18,820 bases of DNA from an uncultured Oscillospiraceae bacterium (GCA_900757415.1 CAAENU010000211.1:1-18820); one strand, 5' to 3'. Counted from the stretch's first letter, positions 1-7,066 are shown. A program made the numbers and translations. The notes: generated by a model from the sequence alone, not told the origin.

Positions 1-3
1 GAC

Positions 4-91
4 TTCCGGGATATTAACTTTTTAGATGCCGCGTTGCGATTGCGGGTTGCTTTACTGGTGACTTGCTCTCCCAGCTGAGCTATACCCCCAT
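4..91 (-). repeat. tRNA-Ala-like 5' half, tandem copy 1
   Basis: Read on the minus strand, positions 91 to 67 give GGGGGTATAGCTCAGC and then TGGGAGAGC, which is the acceptor 5' strand and D-arm of a bacterial tRNA-Ala. After the D-arm the sequence leaves the tRNA pattern: there is no recognisable anticodon arm, no TTCGA T-loop and no TACCCCC to close the acceptor stem. The 53-bp core (39-91) recurs almost unchanged at 155-207. This is a tRNA-derived fragment and not a working tRNA gene. Confidence 0.7.
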
Positions 92-118
92 GGAGCCGAA
101 ACCCTTGATTTTACCGGG

Positions 119-207
119 TTTCCAAGATATTTACTTTTGAGATGCGAGGATGAGATTGCGGGTTGCTTTGCCGGTGACTTGCTCTCCCAGCTGAGCTATA
201 CCCCCAT
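119..207 (-). repeat. tRNA-Ala-like 5' half, tandem copy 2
   Basis: This is the second copy of the fragment at 4-91, with a period of 116 bp. The tRNA-like part and the following stretch (155-207) match the first copy with only two differences I can see, while the outer part (119-154) is more diverged. It again stops being tRNA-like after the D-arm. The spacer between the copies (92-118) is unrelated. Nothing else is seen between 208 and 328 apart from AT-rich DNA. Confidence 0.7.
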
Positions 208-328
208 ATTTTGTTACCTTATCGCTGTCGACTTGCTTAATATAGCAGACTGGAGAGAAAATGTCAACCCTGTTTTTTGAAAAACTTCAAAAATTTTGAC
301 GGAAGAGAAGGGGACTTATGCTCGTGCC

Positions 329-357
329 TTGCGGCAACGAAAGAACTGTGCTATACT
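329..357 (+). promoter_or_regulatory. putative sigma-A promoter for mrnC-rqcH
   Basis: TTGCGG at 329-334 is followed after 17 bp by TATACT at 352-357, preceded by TGC, so this is an extended -10. The predicted start of transcription is near 364, upstream of the AGGAG at 391-395 that serves mrnC. The -35 is weak, and the extended -10 carries most of the call. Confidence 0.5.
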
Positions 358-400
358 GAACACAATGCAGCGCCGCCTTGGCGAGAACACAGGAGTGACT

Positions 401-802
401 ATGACGGATTATTTTACCATACAACTGCCCGACGACCAGATTCGGGGTATCAGCAGCATTGGCTTAGCTCACATTGGCGACGGCGTATATGAATTGCTGG
501 TGCGCACATGGCTGTGCGCCCATGGAAAGGCAACCGGCAGGGGACTGCATCGGGCCACCGTTGAGCTGGTATGTGCGCCCAAACAGGCGGCGCTGAGCGA
601 GAAGATACTCCCGCTGCTGACGGAGGAGGAGCATGCCGTGTTCAAACGCGGCCGAAACGCCAATGTGCACTCCATCCCCCAGCATGCCAGCCGTGCCCAA
701 TACCAGCAGGCCACGGCGCTGGAAGCGCTGTTTGGCTGGCTGTATCTGAGTGGACGACGCGAGCGGATCAATGAGCTGTTCAATATCATGATGGAGGAAT
801 AA
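401..802 (+). CDS. mrnC: Mini-ribonuclease III
   Basis: A 133-residue protein of the mini-RNase III family, a dimeric RNase III catalytic domain without the double-stranded RNA-binding domain. In Bacillus it matures 23S rRNA ends. The RNase III signature is visible as HIGDGVYELLVR (residues 24-35, catalytic Asp27) and the second acidic site as ALEALFGWLYL (Glu108). The RGRNAN motif (83-88) is typical of the family. I chose ATG 401 because AGGAG lies 5 bp upstream and the family starts just before the IGDGVYE motif; an earlier in-frame start at 296 has no ribosome binding site and would sit inside the promoter. The stop is 3 bp from the next start, so the gene is cotranscribed with rqcH. In many Firmicutes mrnC neighbours cysS and trmH; that linkage is not seen here. 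Confidence 0.9.
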   Translation: MTDYFTIQLPDDQIRGISSIGLAHIGDGVYELLVRTWLCAHGKATGRGLHRATVELVCAPKQAALSEKILPLLTEEEHAVFKRGRNANVHSIPQHASRAQYQQATALEALFGWLYLSGRRERINELFNIMMEE

Positions 803-805
803 ATC

Positions 806-2539
806 ATGCCTTTGGATGCTGTCTGCCTGCGGGCAGTGGTGAATGAGCTTGCGCCGCAGCTGGCCGGCGCAAGGATCGAAAAAATTCAGCAGCCGGCCCG
901 GGATCAGGTGGTGCTGCTTCTGCGAGGCGGCGTCCGGCTTCTGCTGTGCGCCAATCCCAACCAACCACGCATTCACATGACGGAGAAACTGCGGGATAAC
1001 CCCTCACAGCCGCCCATGTTTTGTATGCTGCTGCGTAAACGTATCGGCAACGGGCGGATCGTGTCCGTGGAGCAGGCACCGCTGGAGCGCGTGGTAACGC
1101 TGCACATCGAGGCTGCCGATGAAATGGGTGAGCAGAGCCGTTTTTCCCTGATTCTGGAGGCACTTGGCCGCCACGCCAATTTAATATTGTGTGACAAGGA
1201 GAGCCGTATTCTGGATTGCCTGCGGCGCGTGGATCTGGAGATGTCTCAGGAGCGGCAGGTGCTGCCGGGACTTTTCTACCATCTTCCGCCGCGGCAGGAG
1301 AAGCGTGATCCGCTGTCGGTAACGCAGGAGGCATTTGTGTCGATGCTGCCCCGGGAGGAGATCTCGCTGGACAGTTGGCTGCTGGACAACTTTACGGCGA
1401 TGCCGCCGCTGGTGGCCCGCGAAATTGTCTACCGTGCTTATGGAGAAAGTGACCACCACGCTGCCGATAGCCGCCTGTGGGACAGCTTTGCTGCGTGGCA
1501 GTGCAAGACGGCGGACGGCGATTTTGTGCCCACTATGCTGTACCGCAATGGAAAACCCTTTGATTTTACCTATGGCGCTATCACACAATATGGCGGCTAC
1601 TGTACCAATGTGACCGCTGACAGCTTCAGTATGCTGCTGGACGGCTTCTATGAGGAGCGGGAGCAGGCGGAACGGGTGAAGCAGAAAGGTCAGGATCTTA
1701 TCAAGACCGCCACTAACGCCCGCGACCGTGTGCGCCGGAAGATCGCCGCGCAGGAGAAGGAGTATGCTGCCTGCCTTGACCGGGATCATCTGCGAATTTG
1801 CGGCGAACTAATCACTGCCAATCTTTACCGCATGGAGCGGGGGCAGCGAAAGCTGACCGCGGAGAATTACTATGAGGAGGGGTGTCCCGCTATGGACATC
1901 CCGCTGGATGTGCGCCTGTCCCCGCAGGAGAATGCCGCCCGGTACTTCAAGCAGTATGCCAAGGCCAAGACGGCTGAGAAAATGCTGACAGAGCAGCTGA
2001 CAAAGGGACGGGAAGAGCTGCGGTATCTGGAAAGTGTGGTACAGGAACTGCAGCAGGCGGAAAGCGAGCAGGACTTTAACGACATCCGCACGGAATTGAC
2101 TGACGGCGGCTACATCCGCCAGCGGGGCAAAAAGCAGCCGGGGTTCCAGCGTGCCTCCAAACCCCGCGAGTTCCGATCCTCCGCAGGGCTGCGTATTCTG
2201 GTGGGACGCAACAACCGCCAGAACGACAAGCTGACCACCAAGGAGGGCCAGAAGTGGGATATCTGGCTGCATACGCAAAAGATCCACGGCTCTCATGTGC
2301 TGCTGTGCACCGATGGTGCACAGCCGGATGAGCGGAGCCTTCATGAGGCCGCCGTGCTGGCTGCTTACTATTCTCAGGCCCGCGGCAGTACTAAGGTGCC
2401 GGTGGATTATACGCCGGTAAAATTTGTAAAAAAACCGGCCGCCAGCCGTCCCGGAATGGTGGTGTATACCACATACCAGACGATGTATGTAGATCCTGAC
2501 AGCGAACTGGTGAAACAACTGGATGGGAAGAAAAAGTAA
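806..2539 (+). CDS. rqcH: Rqc2/RqcH-type NFACT protein (ribosome quality control; older name fibronectin-binding protein A)
   Basis: A 577-residue NFACT protein. The family binds stalled 50S subunits carrying peptidyl-tRNA and recruits tRNA-Ala to add C-terminal alanine tails that mark the chain for ClpXP. The N-terminal NFACT domain is clear (MPLDAV start; EALGRHANLIL near residue 140), followed by a charged coiled-coil middle region and the C-terminal NFACT-R domain with DIWLHTQKIHGSHVLL (Asp485 onward). Length is normal for the family. GGAGGA at 793-798, inside the end of mrnC, serves as ribosome binding site for ATG 806. One oddity: at the Asp-Arg position needed for tRNA binding in Bacillus RqcH, this protein seems to have Glu94-Arg95. 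The older fibronectin-binding name reflects early work and is probably secondary. Confidence 0.9.
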   Translation: MPLDAVCLRAVVNELAPQLAGARIEKIQQPARDQVVLLLRGGVRLLLCANPNQPRIHMTEKLRDNPSQPPMFCMLLRKRIGNGRIVSVEQAPLERVVTLHIEAADEMGEQSRFSLILEALGRHANLILCDKESRILDCLRRVDLEMSQERQVLPGLFYHLPPRQEKRDPLSVTQEAFVSMLPREEISLDSWLLDNFTAMPPLVAREIVYRAYGESDHHAADSRLWDSFAAWQCKTADGDFVPTMLYRNGKPFDFTYGAITQYGGYCTNVTADSFSMLLDGFYEEREQAERVKQKGQDLIKTATNARDRVRRKIAAQEKEYAACLDRDHLRICGELITANLYRMERGQRKLTAENYYEEGCPAMDIPLDVRLSPQENAARYFKQYAKAKTAEKMLTEQLTKGREELRYLESVVQELQQAESEQDFNDIRTELTDGGYIRQRGKKQPGFQRASKPREFRSSAGLRILVGRNNRQNDKLTTKEGQKWDIWLHTQKIHGSHVLLCTDGAQPDERSLHEAAVLAAYYSQARGSTKVPVDYTPVKFVKKPAASRPGMVVYTTYQTMYVDPDSELVKQLDGKKK

Positions 2540-2563
2540 GGGAGGCTTGGCCTCCCTTACTTT
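2533..2563. terminator. convergent intrinsic terminator shared by rqcH and the DUF378 gene
   Basis: A perfect 14-bp stem (2533-2546 with 2550-2563) with a TTG loop. It contains the rqcH stop codon and touches the stop codon of the minus-strand gene at 2563. On the minus strand the stem runs into CTTTTTCTT, a reasonable U-tract; on the plus strand only a short T run follows. Confidence 0.8.
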
Positions 2564-2772
2564 CAGGTGTTTTCGCTGTCGGTATCGCGGAAGATCATGG
2601 TAATACCCCACAGACCTGCCACGCCGACCAGCGCGTAGATGATGCGGCTGATGGTGCCCATCTGGCCGCCGAACAGAAATGCCACGCAGTCAAAGCCGAA
2701 AAAGCCTACGCTGCCCCAGTTCAGCGCGCCGATAACGATCAGGATCAGCGCGATTTTATCAATGATTTTCAA
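2563..2772 (-). CDS. DUF378 family small membrane protein
   Basis: A 69-residue protein with two membrane segments (about residues 7-27 and 42-61). The stretch ALILIVIGALNWGSVG followed by FFGFDCVAFLFG is characteristic of DUF378 (YuzA-like) proteins, whose function is unknown. The start is TTG at 2772-2770: GGGAGG lies 7 bp upstream and the family begins MK-(I/L)-(I/L)-DK, so no ATG is available. It stands alone, divergent from the DUF1015 gene and convergent with rqcH. It is probably an integral cytoplasmic membrane protein. Confidence 0.85.
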   Translation of the reverse strand: MKIIDKIALILIVIGALNWGSVGFFGFDCVAFLFGGQMGTISRIIYALVGVAGLWGITMIFRDTDSENT

Positions 2773-2804
2773 AATGCGACCTCCCTAAAATAGCTTGGCG
2801 CGGA

Positions 2805-2833
2805 TAGTTTGCCCCATTTGTCATCGCCTATAC
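2805..2833 (-). promoter_or_regulatory. possible forespore (sigma-F/sigma-G type) promoter for the DUF378 gene
   Basis: On the minus strand GTATA (2833-2829) is followed after 17 bp by CAAACTA (2811-2805), one mismatch from the sigma-G -10 CATACTA. It lies about 30 bp upstream of the TTG start. No good sigma-A promoter is visible for this gene. The match is short, so this is a weak call. Confidence 0.25.
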
Positions 2834-2874
2834 AATAAAATTTGTCAGATTGACTTAAAAATTTTTGGAAACCA

Positions 2875-2904
2875 TTGCATTATCAGGCAAATTTATGATA
2901 TGAT
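2875..2904 (+). promoter_or_regulatory. putative sigma-A promoter for the DUF1015 gene
   Basis: TTGCAT at 2875-2880 and TATGAT at 2899-2904 are separated by 18 bp in an AT-rich stretch. The gene start is 55 bp downstream. A TTGACT at 2850-2855 has no matching -10 at proper spacing. Confidence 0.5.
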
Positions 2905-2958
2905 AGCGGTACATTATGGAACGAAGTGCGACCTTTATTACAAATAAGGAGGAACGAT

Positions 2959-4242
2959 ATGAATCACAAGTTTGAAAAGCTGGGTTTTTATCCTGCGGAT
3001 ATCCTGCTGCCCAAGGAGCAGGACATGACCAAGTGGGCGGTGGTGGCCTGCGATCAATTTACCTCCGAGCCTGAGTATTGGCAGGCGGTGGAGGAGAAGG
3101 TGGGCGGCGCGCCTTCCACGCTGCGTCTGATCCTGCCGGAAGCCAACCTGAAAGCACCCAATGTGGACGAATACATTCAGAATATCAACGATGCGATGTC
3201 CAAGTACATTGCTGACGGTGTGTTTGAGACCCTGAAGGATTCCCTGATTTATGTCGAGCGCCAGCAGTCCGATGGGAAGATCCGCCATGGCATCATCGGC
3301 ATGGTAGATCTGGACGCCTATGATTTTACGCCCGGTTCCGGTGCGCTTATCCGCGCCACGGAGGGGATCGTGCTGGATCGCATCCCGCCCCGCGCCCGCG
3401 TCCGCCGCAACGCGCCTATCGAGCTGCCCCATGTGATGCTGCTGATCGATGATCCCGATAAGACCGTGATCGAACCGCTGACCGCTGCGGCCGATACCAT
3501 GGAAAAGCTGTATGACTTTGACCTGATGCAGAACGGCGGCCATATCAAGGGTTACAAGCTCTCGCAGGCGCAGATGGACGCTGTGGCTGCCGCCCTGGAG
3601 GGACTGACTGCCGACGAGGCCATGCAGAAGAAATACGGCGTGTCCGGTGTGGCGCCCCTGCTGTTTGCGGTGGGTGACGGCAACCATTCTCTGGCGACGG
3701 CTAAGGCCTGCTATGAAGAGCAGAAAAAGGGCAAAACACCCGAGGAGTATCTGGCCCTGCCCTCCCGCTACGCGCTGGTGGAGGTGGTCAATAACCATGA
3801 TGACGCATTGCAGTTCGAGCCGATTCACCGGGTGCTGTTCGGTGTGGACCACCAGAAATTCATGGATGCGTTCCGCGCCGCCTATCCCAATGCCTATGAG
3901 GGCAAGGGAGATGGACATACCATCGAATTCGTCTGGAACGGCGAGAGCCACTTTATCACGGTTCCCGATCCAAAGGTGCAGCTGGCGGTTGGCACGCTGC
4001 AGGGTGTGATCGACCAGTATCTGAAGGATAACGGCGGCGAGGTGGACTACATTCACGGTGACGATGTGACCCGGGAGCTGGGGTCTAAACCCGGAAACAT
4101 GGGTTTCCTGCTGCCTGCCATGGGCAAGGAGCAGCTGTTCAAGACCGTCATGGCCGATGGTGTGCTGCCCCGCAAGACCTTCTCCATGGGTCACGCACAG
4201 GACAAGCGCTATTATATCGAGGCCCGCAAGATCATCAAGTGA
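2959..4242 (+). CDS. DUF1015 family protein (function not established)
   Basis: A 427-residue soluble protein of the DUF1015 (COG4198) family. Recognisable family features are the N-terminal GFYPADILLPKEQDMTKW region, the central GDGNHSLATAK motif, VVNNHDDALQFEPIHRVLF, and YIHGDDVTRE near the C-terminus. No signal peptide or membrane segment is visible. From memory, the gene often sits beside serine biosynthesis genes (serA/serC) in Clostridia; that link is absent here and I assign no reaction. I chose ATG 2959 because AAGGAGGA lies 6 bp upstream; an in-frame GTG at 2926 has no ribosome binding site. It has its own promoter and ends in a strong hairpin immediately before ispE. Confidence 0.85.
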   Translation: MNHKFEKLGFYPADILLPKEQDMTKWAVVACDQFTSEPEYWQAVEEKVGGAPSTLRLILPEANLKAPNVDEYIQNINDAMSKYIADGVFETLKDSLIYVERQQSDGKIRHGIIGMVDLDAYDFTPGSGALIRATEGIVLDRIPPRARVRRNAPIELPHVMLLIDDPDKTVIEPLTAAADTMEKLYDFDLMQNGGHIKGYKLSQAQMDAVAAALEGLTADEAMQKKYGVSGVAPLLFAVGDGNHSLATAKACYEEQKKGKTPEEYLALPSRYALVEVVNNHDDALQFEPIHRVLFGVDHQKFMDAFRAAYPNAYEGKGDGHTIEFVWNGESHFITVPDPKVQLAVGTLQGVIDQYLKDNGGEVDYIHGDDVTRELGSKPGNMGFLLPAMGKEQLFKTVMADGVLPRKTFSMGHAQDKRYYIEARKIIK

Positions 4243-4243
4243 T

Positions 4244-4293
4244 GAGAGGCTGATGCAAAAAAGCGCCGCAAGGCGCTTTTTTGTCAGCCTCTC
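4244..4293 (+). terminator. extended two-stage hairpin between the DUF1015 gene and ispE
   Basis: The inner stem is AAAAAAGCGCC (4257-4267) pairing with GGCGCTTTTTT (4272-4282) around a GCAA loop, a textbook intrinsic terminator. An outer 10-bp stem, GAGAGGCTGA (4244-4253) with TCAGCCTCTC (4284-4293), extends it. The outer stem ends directly against the AAGGAG ribosome binding site of ispE (4294-4299), so the structure could also affect ispE translation or readthrough. Confidence 0.85.
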
Positions 4294-4307
4294 AAGGAGA
4301 GATATTT

Positions 4308-5435
4308 ATGAAAAAACCACTTCTGAACTACAAAACTGCACAGCGCATTGAAGCGGTATTGGTGGTGCTGGGTTGTTTGTTGGCTTTTGCGGCCAAACAG
4401 CTGCCGCTGAATCGCGAATTGTTGGGAACAGCCTGTTTGGTGTGCCTGATGGCATTTGTGGCTGTGGACTGGCTGTTTGACCGTTGTCCCCATTGCGGGC
4501 GGAATCTGGACAGGATCCGTCATTGGCGCAATAACAATTTCTGTCCCCGATGCGGCGAGCCGCTGGAGGAGGATCCGCTGCCGCGCCATGTGGAGGAGAA
4601 TGCCTGCGCCAAGATAAATCTGACGCTTTCAGTGGGCAGAAAACGTCCGGATGGGTATCATGAGGTGGAAACGGTGATGACCGGTGTGGGCCTGCACGAT
4701 ACTGTGACGCTGCGCCGGGGTGCTGGGCCGTGGGACAAACTGGAGTGTGATCCGCCGGTAACGGAGCGGGCGGGAGATAATCTGTGCATGAAGGCGCTTC
4801 GTATATTTTTTGAGACGTTTGGGCCGAAGAAGGATTTTGTGACCATTCAGTTGAAAAAAACCATTCCCGCGCAGGCGGGACTGGGCGGCGGCAGCAGTGA
4901 TGCCGCTGCGGTGCTGCGGGGATTGCGAGCCATGTATGCCCCCGGCATGAGCGATGCGCAGCTGGAGAAGATGGCGGAAAGGCTGGGCAGCGATGTGCCG
5001 TATTTTATCCGGGGCGGTACCGTGTTGGCCACCGGCCGCGGGGAGCGGCTGCAGGCTCTGCCGGTGATGCCAAGCTGCTGGATGGTGATTGTCAAGCCGG
5101 AGGAGAGCCATTCCACCGCCGCCATGTACGCGGCCATGGACGGCATACCGCAGCGGAGCAGCGGCGATGGCCGGACAGTGCTGGAAGGACTGGAGAAGGG
5201 CGACTTGACTGTCATAGCGGCAGGAATGAGCAATGATTTCCAGCAGGTACTTCCGGAGAGGAGCGTAATACCTTCCATTGTGGAGAAACTGCGGCAGCAT
5301 GGCGCGCTGAACGCGCAGATGACAGGAAGCGGCAGCGCGGTGTTTGCCCTGTTCCGCAGCCGGGAGACCGCGGAAGAGGCAGCGAAGGCATTAACGGAGA
5401 CCTATCCGCTTACTTTTTGTGTGCCGCAGGTATAA
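4308..5435 (+). CDS. ispE: 4-diphosphocytidyl-2-C-methyl-D-erythritol kinase with N-terminal membrane/zinc-ribbon extension
   Basis: Residues from about 98 to 375 are a complete IspE, the GHMP kinase that phosphorylates CDP-methylerythritol in the MEP isoprenoid pathway. Visible motifs are AKINL (catalytic Lys102), KRPDGYHE (112-119), the ATP-binding loop PAQAGLGGGSSDAA (187-200), GSDVPYF (Asp229) and MTGSGSAVF near the end. The core is about 280 residues, the normal family length. Ahead of it is an in-frame 95-residue extension with two hydrophobic segments (about 14-30 and 38-57) and a four-cysteine zinc ribbon (CPHC at 60-63, CPRC at 79-82). ATG 4308 has AAGGAG at good spacing. An in-frame GTG at 4590 could start a normal-length IspE, but the nearest GGAGGAGG is 17 bp away. 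Genuine fusion, or two reading frames fused by loss of a stop, are the alternatives. The enzyme core is certain, the fusion less so. Confidence 0.9.
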   Translation: MKKPLLNYKTAQRIEAVLVVLGCLLAFAAKQLPLNRELLGTACLVCLMAFVAVDWLFDRCPHCGRNLDRIRHWRNNNFCPRCGEPLEEDPLPRHVEENACAKINLTLSVGRKRPDGYHEVETVMTGVGLHDTVTLRRGAGPWDKLECDPPVTERAGDNLCMKALRIFFETFGPKKDFVTIQLKKTIPAQAGLGGGSSDAAAVLRGLRAMYAPGMSDAQLEKMAERLGSDVPYFIRGGTVLATGRGERLQALPVMPSCWMVIVKPEESHSTAAMYAAMDGIPQRSSGDGRTVLEGLEKGDLTVIAAGMSNDFQQVLPERSVIPSIVEKLRQHGALNAQMTGSGSAVFALFRSRETAEEAAKALTETYPLTFCVPQV

Positions 5436-5459
5436 TATGGGACAAAACCGTCCATATTG
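5430..5459 (+). promoter_or_regulatory. sigma-F promoter of spoIIR
   Basis: GTATA at 5430-5434, a 15-bp spacer, and GTCCATATTG at 5450-5459. Against the Bacillus sigma-F consensus (GYWTA, 15 bp, GGNNANAHTR) only the second base of the -10 differs. It begins inside the last codons of ispE. A dyad follows, TTGTAGGAA (5457-5465) and TTCCTGCAA (5468-5476), overlapping the likely start of transcription. A TATAAT also occurs at 5431-5436 but has no convincing -35. Confidence 0.65.
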
Positions 5460-5492
5460 TAGGAAAATTCCTGCAATAAGGAAGGTTTTTCT

Positions 5493-6110
5493 ATGAAACG
5501 GTGGAAGAAATGGGAATTGGCGCTTTTGCTGGGACTGTGCGCCGCCCTTGTTTGGGGCGCGTGGGCTTCGCAGCGGCAGGATGCTCTGGCCAGAAAAATG
5601 GTGCGCCTGCATGTGATCGCCAACTCCGACAGTGATTCGGATCAGACGCTGAAGCTGCAGGTTCGTGACCGGGTGCTGAGCTTTACCACCCGGATTTTGC
5701 AGCAGGCGGAAGATATGAAAGAGGCGGAAACGGAATTGCGCGGCGCGCTTGACCGTATCGAGACTATTGCCCAGCGGGAGATCGTGACCCAAGGCTATGA
5801 CTATGGTGTGACGGCGCAGCTGGAACGGGCGGAATTCCCGCTGAAGGAGTATGACGGATTTTCACTGCCGGCCGGGGAATATATGGCATTGCGGGTGGTG
5901 ATCGGAAAAGGGGAGGGGAGGAACTGGTGGTGCGTGGTATACCCGCCGCTGTGCACCGCTGCGGCCACGGATATTTCCCAAACGGCCATTGTTGCCGGCC
6001 TGACAGAGGATGATGTGGGTCTGATCACAGAGGAGGATACCGGCTATGTGCTGAAGTTCCGCTCACTGGAATTATGGGAGCGGCTGCGGCAGTGGCTGGG
6101 AAAGCAATAG
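5493..6110 (+). CDS. spoIIR: stage II sporulation protein R
   Basis: A 205-residue SpoIIR, the forespore-made secreted signal that triggers processing of pro-sigma-E by SpoIIGA in the mother cell. An N-terminal signal or anchor helix spans about residues 7-25. Family motifs are MVRLHVIANSDSDSDQ (36-51), LKLQVRDRVL, the FPLKEYDGFSLPAGEYMALRV stretch near residues 116-136 and the NWWCVVYPPLC block. Length is usual for the family. ATG 5493 has AAGGAAGG 7 bp upstream. It follows ispE by 57 bp but has its own sigma-F-type promoter, and it is closed by a terminator, so it is probably a single-gene sporulation unit. Confidence 0.93.
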   Translation: MKRWKKWELALLLGLCAALVWGAWASQRQDALARKMVRLHVIANSDSDSDQTLKLQVRDRVLSFTTRILQQAEDMKEAETELRGALDRIETIAQREIVTQGYDYGVTAQLERAEFPLKEYDGFSLPAGEYMALRVVIGKGEGRNWWCVVYPPLCTAAATDISQTAIVAGLTEDDVGLITEEDTGYVLKFRSLELWERLRQWLGKQ

Positions 6111-6121
6111 ATGCGAGGAAC

Positions 6122-6160
6122 GCAAAAGGCGCACCGCCAACAGGACGGTGCGCCTTTTGC
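6122..6160 (+). terminator. intrinsic terminator after spoIIR
   Basis: GCAAAAGGCGCACCG (6122-6136) pairs perfectly with 6146-6160 (15 bp, 9-base loop). The CCTTTTGC part of the stem supplies the T-run; the bases just after it are A-rich. Confidence 0.8.
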
Positions 6161-6382
6161 TGCAAAAAAATGAAAAAGAGAGAGAAGAGGTGAAGAAAAA
6201 GTTCAAAAGTTTGTGATGTGCTTATCTTTCTGATTTGAACTTATCATAACGTACAAATCTTAAAAAATCCTGAAAAGGATGTAACGATTTTGTAAACCTG
6301 TGTCAATTGCCACCGATTTTCAGATAGATTTCAGGGAGATCCTATACTATGCAGGCATCCGATACAGAGAGGAGCTCCGCCT
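6161..6382 (+). promoter_or_regulatory. intergenic leader with likely promoter for the VTC operon
   Basis: This AT-rich stretch contains TTCAGA (6319-6324), 18 bp, TATACT (6343-6348), a plausible sigma-A-like promoter 35 bp ahead of the polymerase gene. Upstream it has a small dyad ATCCT-GAAA-AGGAT (6267-6280) and distant inverted arms GTTCAAA (6201-6207) and TTTGAAC (6234-6240). No gene is seen here. Confidence 0.4.
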
Positions 6383-7066
6383 ATGAGCGAAACCTATCGC
6401 CACGAATTGAAATATACCGTGGATTGGGGTACATATTGTTCCCTGCGGCAGCGGCTGAAAACGGTATTGAAGCCAGACAGTCATGCCGGGCCAAACGGCT
6501 GCTACCACATTCACAGCATCTATTTTGACAACCCGGATGACAAGGCGCTGCGGGAAAAAATCAACGGGGTGGCGCTGCGGGAAAAGTGGCGTGTCCGGTG
6601 GTATAACGATGATCTTGGACATGTCATGCTGGAAAAGAAGATCAAGCATAACGAGCTTTGCCTGAAGCTTTCCGCGCCGCTGACGGAGCAGGAGTGCCGT
6701 GCGCTGGCCGCGGGAGAGGACGCGTGGATGATCAGCCATTCATCTTCTCTGGTACAGGAACTGTACTGCAAGCGGAAGTCACAGCAGCTGCGGCCCCGTG
6801 TGCTGGTGTCCTATATCCGTGAACCATATGTGTATGGCCCGGGCAATGTGCGAGTAACATTTGATTCCGCTATCCGCACCAGCCTGTACCACCGGCAGAT
6901 GCTGGATGGAGCGGCTGGGATCAGCACAATGGAAACGCCGGGCAGCAGGATCCTTGAAGTTAAATACGATGCGTTTTTACCAGATATTGTCCGCGATTTG
7001 CTGCAATGCGGAACGGTTCGGCAGCAAGCCTTTTCCAAATACGGCGCTTGCAGAAAATTCGGGTAA
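6383..7066 (+). CDS. VTC-domain polyphosphate polymerase family protein
   Basis: A 227-residue protein with the VTC domain (CYTH-like tunnel fold), which in yeast Vtc4 polymerises polyphosphate from ATP. Features that fit the positively charged tunnel are RHELKY (6-11, Lys10), REKWRVRWYND (about 69-79), LEKKIKHNELCLK, NVRVTFDSAIRTSL and ILEVKYDAFLP. The domain seems complete and no membrane segment is visible. ATG 6383 has AGAGGAG about 8 bp upstream. It is the first gene of an operon with a DUF4956 membrane protein and a CotH-like protein, an arrangement I recognise from other Firmicutes. Polyphosphate synthesis is inferred from the fold; the bacterial substrate is not shown by the sequence. 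Confidence 0.85.
   Translation: MSETYRHELKYTVDWGTYCSLRQRLKTVLKPDSHAGPNGCYHIHSIYFDNPDDKALREKINGVALREKWRVRWYNDDLGHVMLEKKIKHNELCLKLSAPLTEQECRALAAGEDAWMISHSSSLVQELYCKRKSQQLRPRVLVSYIREPYVYGPGNVRVTFDSAIRTSLYHRQMLDGAAGISTMETPGSRILEVKYDAFLPDIVRDLLQCGTVRQQAFSKYGACRKFG

Noticed and set aside
4..207. Functional tRNA-Ala genes
   Set aside because: Only the acceptor 5' strand and D-arm are present; anticodon arm, T-arm and acceptor 3' strand are missing.
296..400. N-terminal extension of mrnC from position 296
   Set aside because: No ribosome binding site, not conserved in the family, and it contains the predicted promoter. ATG 401 is well supported.
2938..4194. Long minus-strand open frame (418 codons) opposite the DUF1015 gene
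   Set aside because: It is a shadow: the plus-strand frame has clear family motifs and a strong ribosome binding site, while this one has no recognisable domain.
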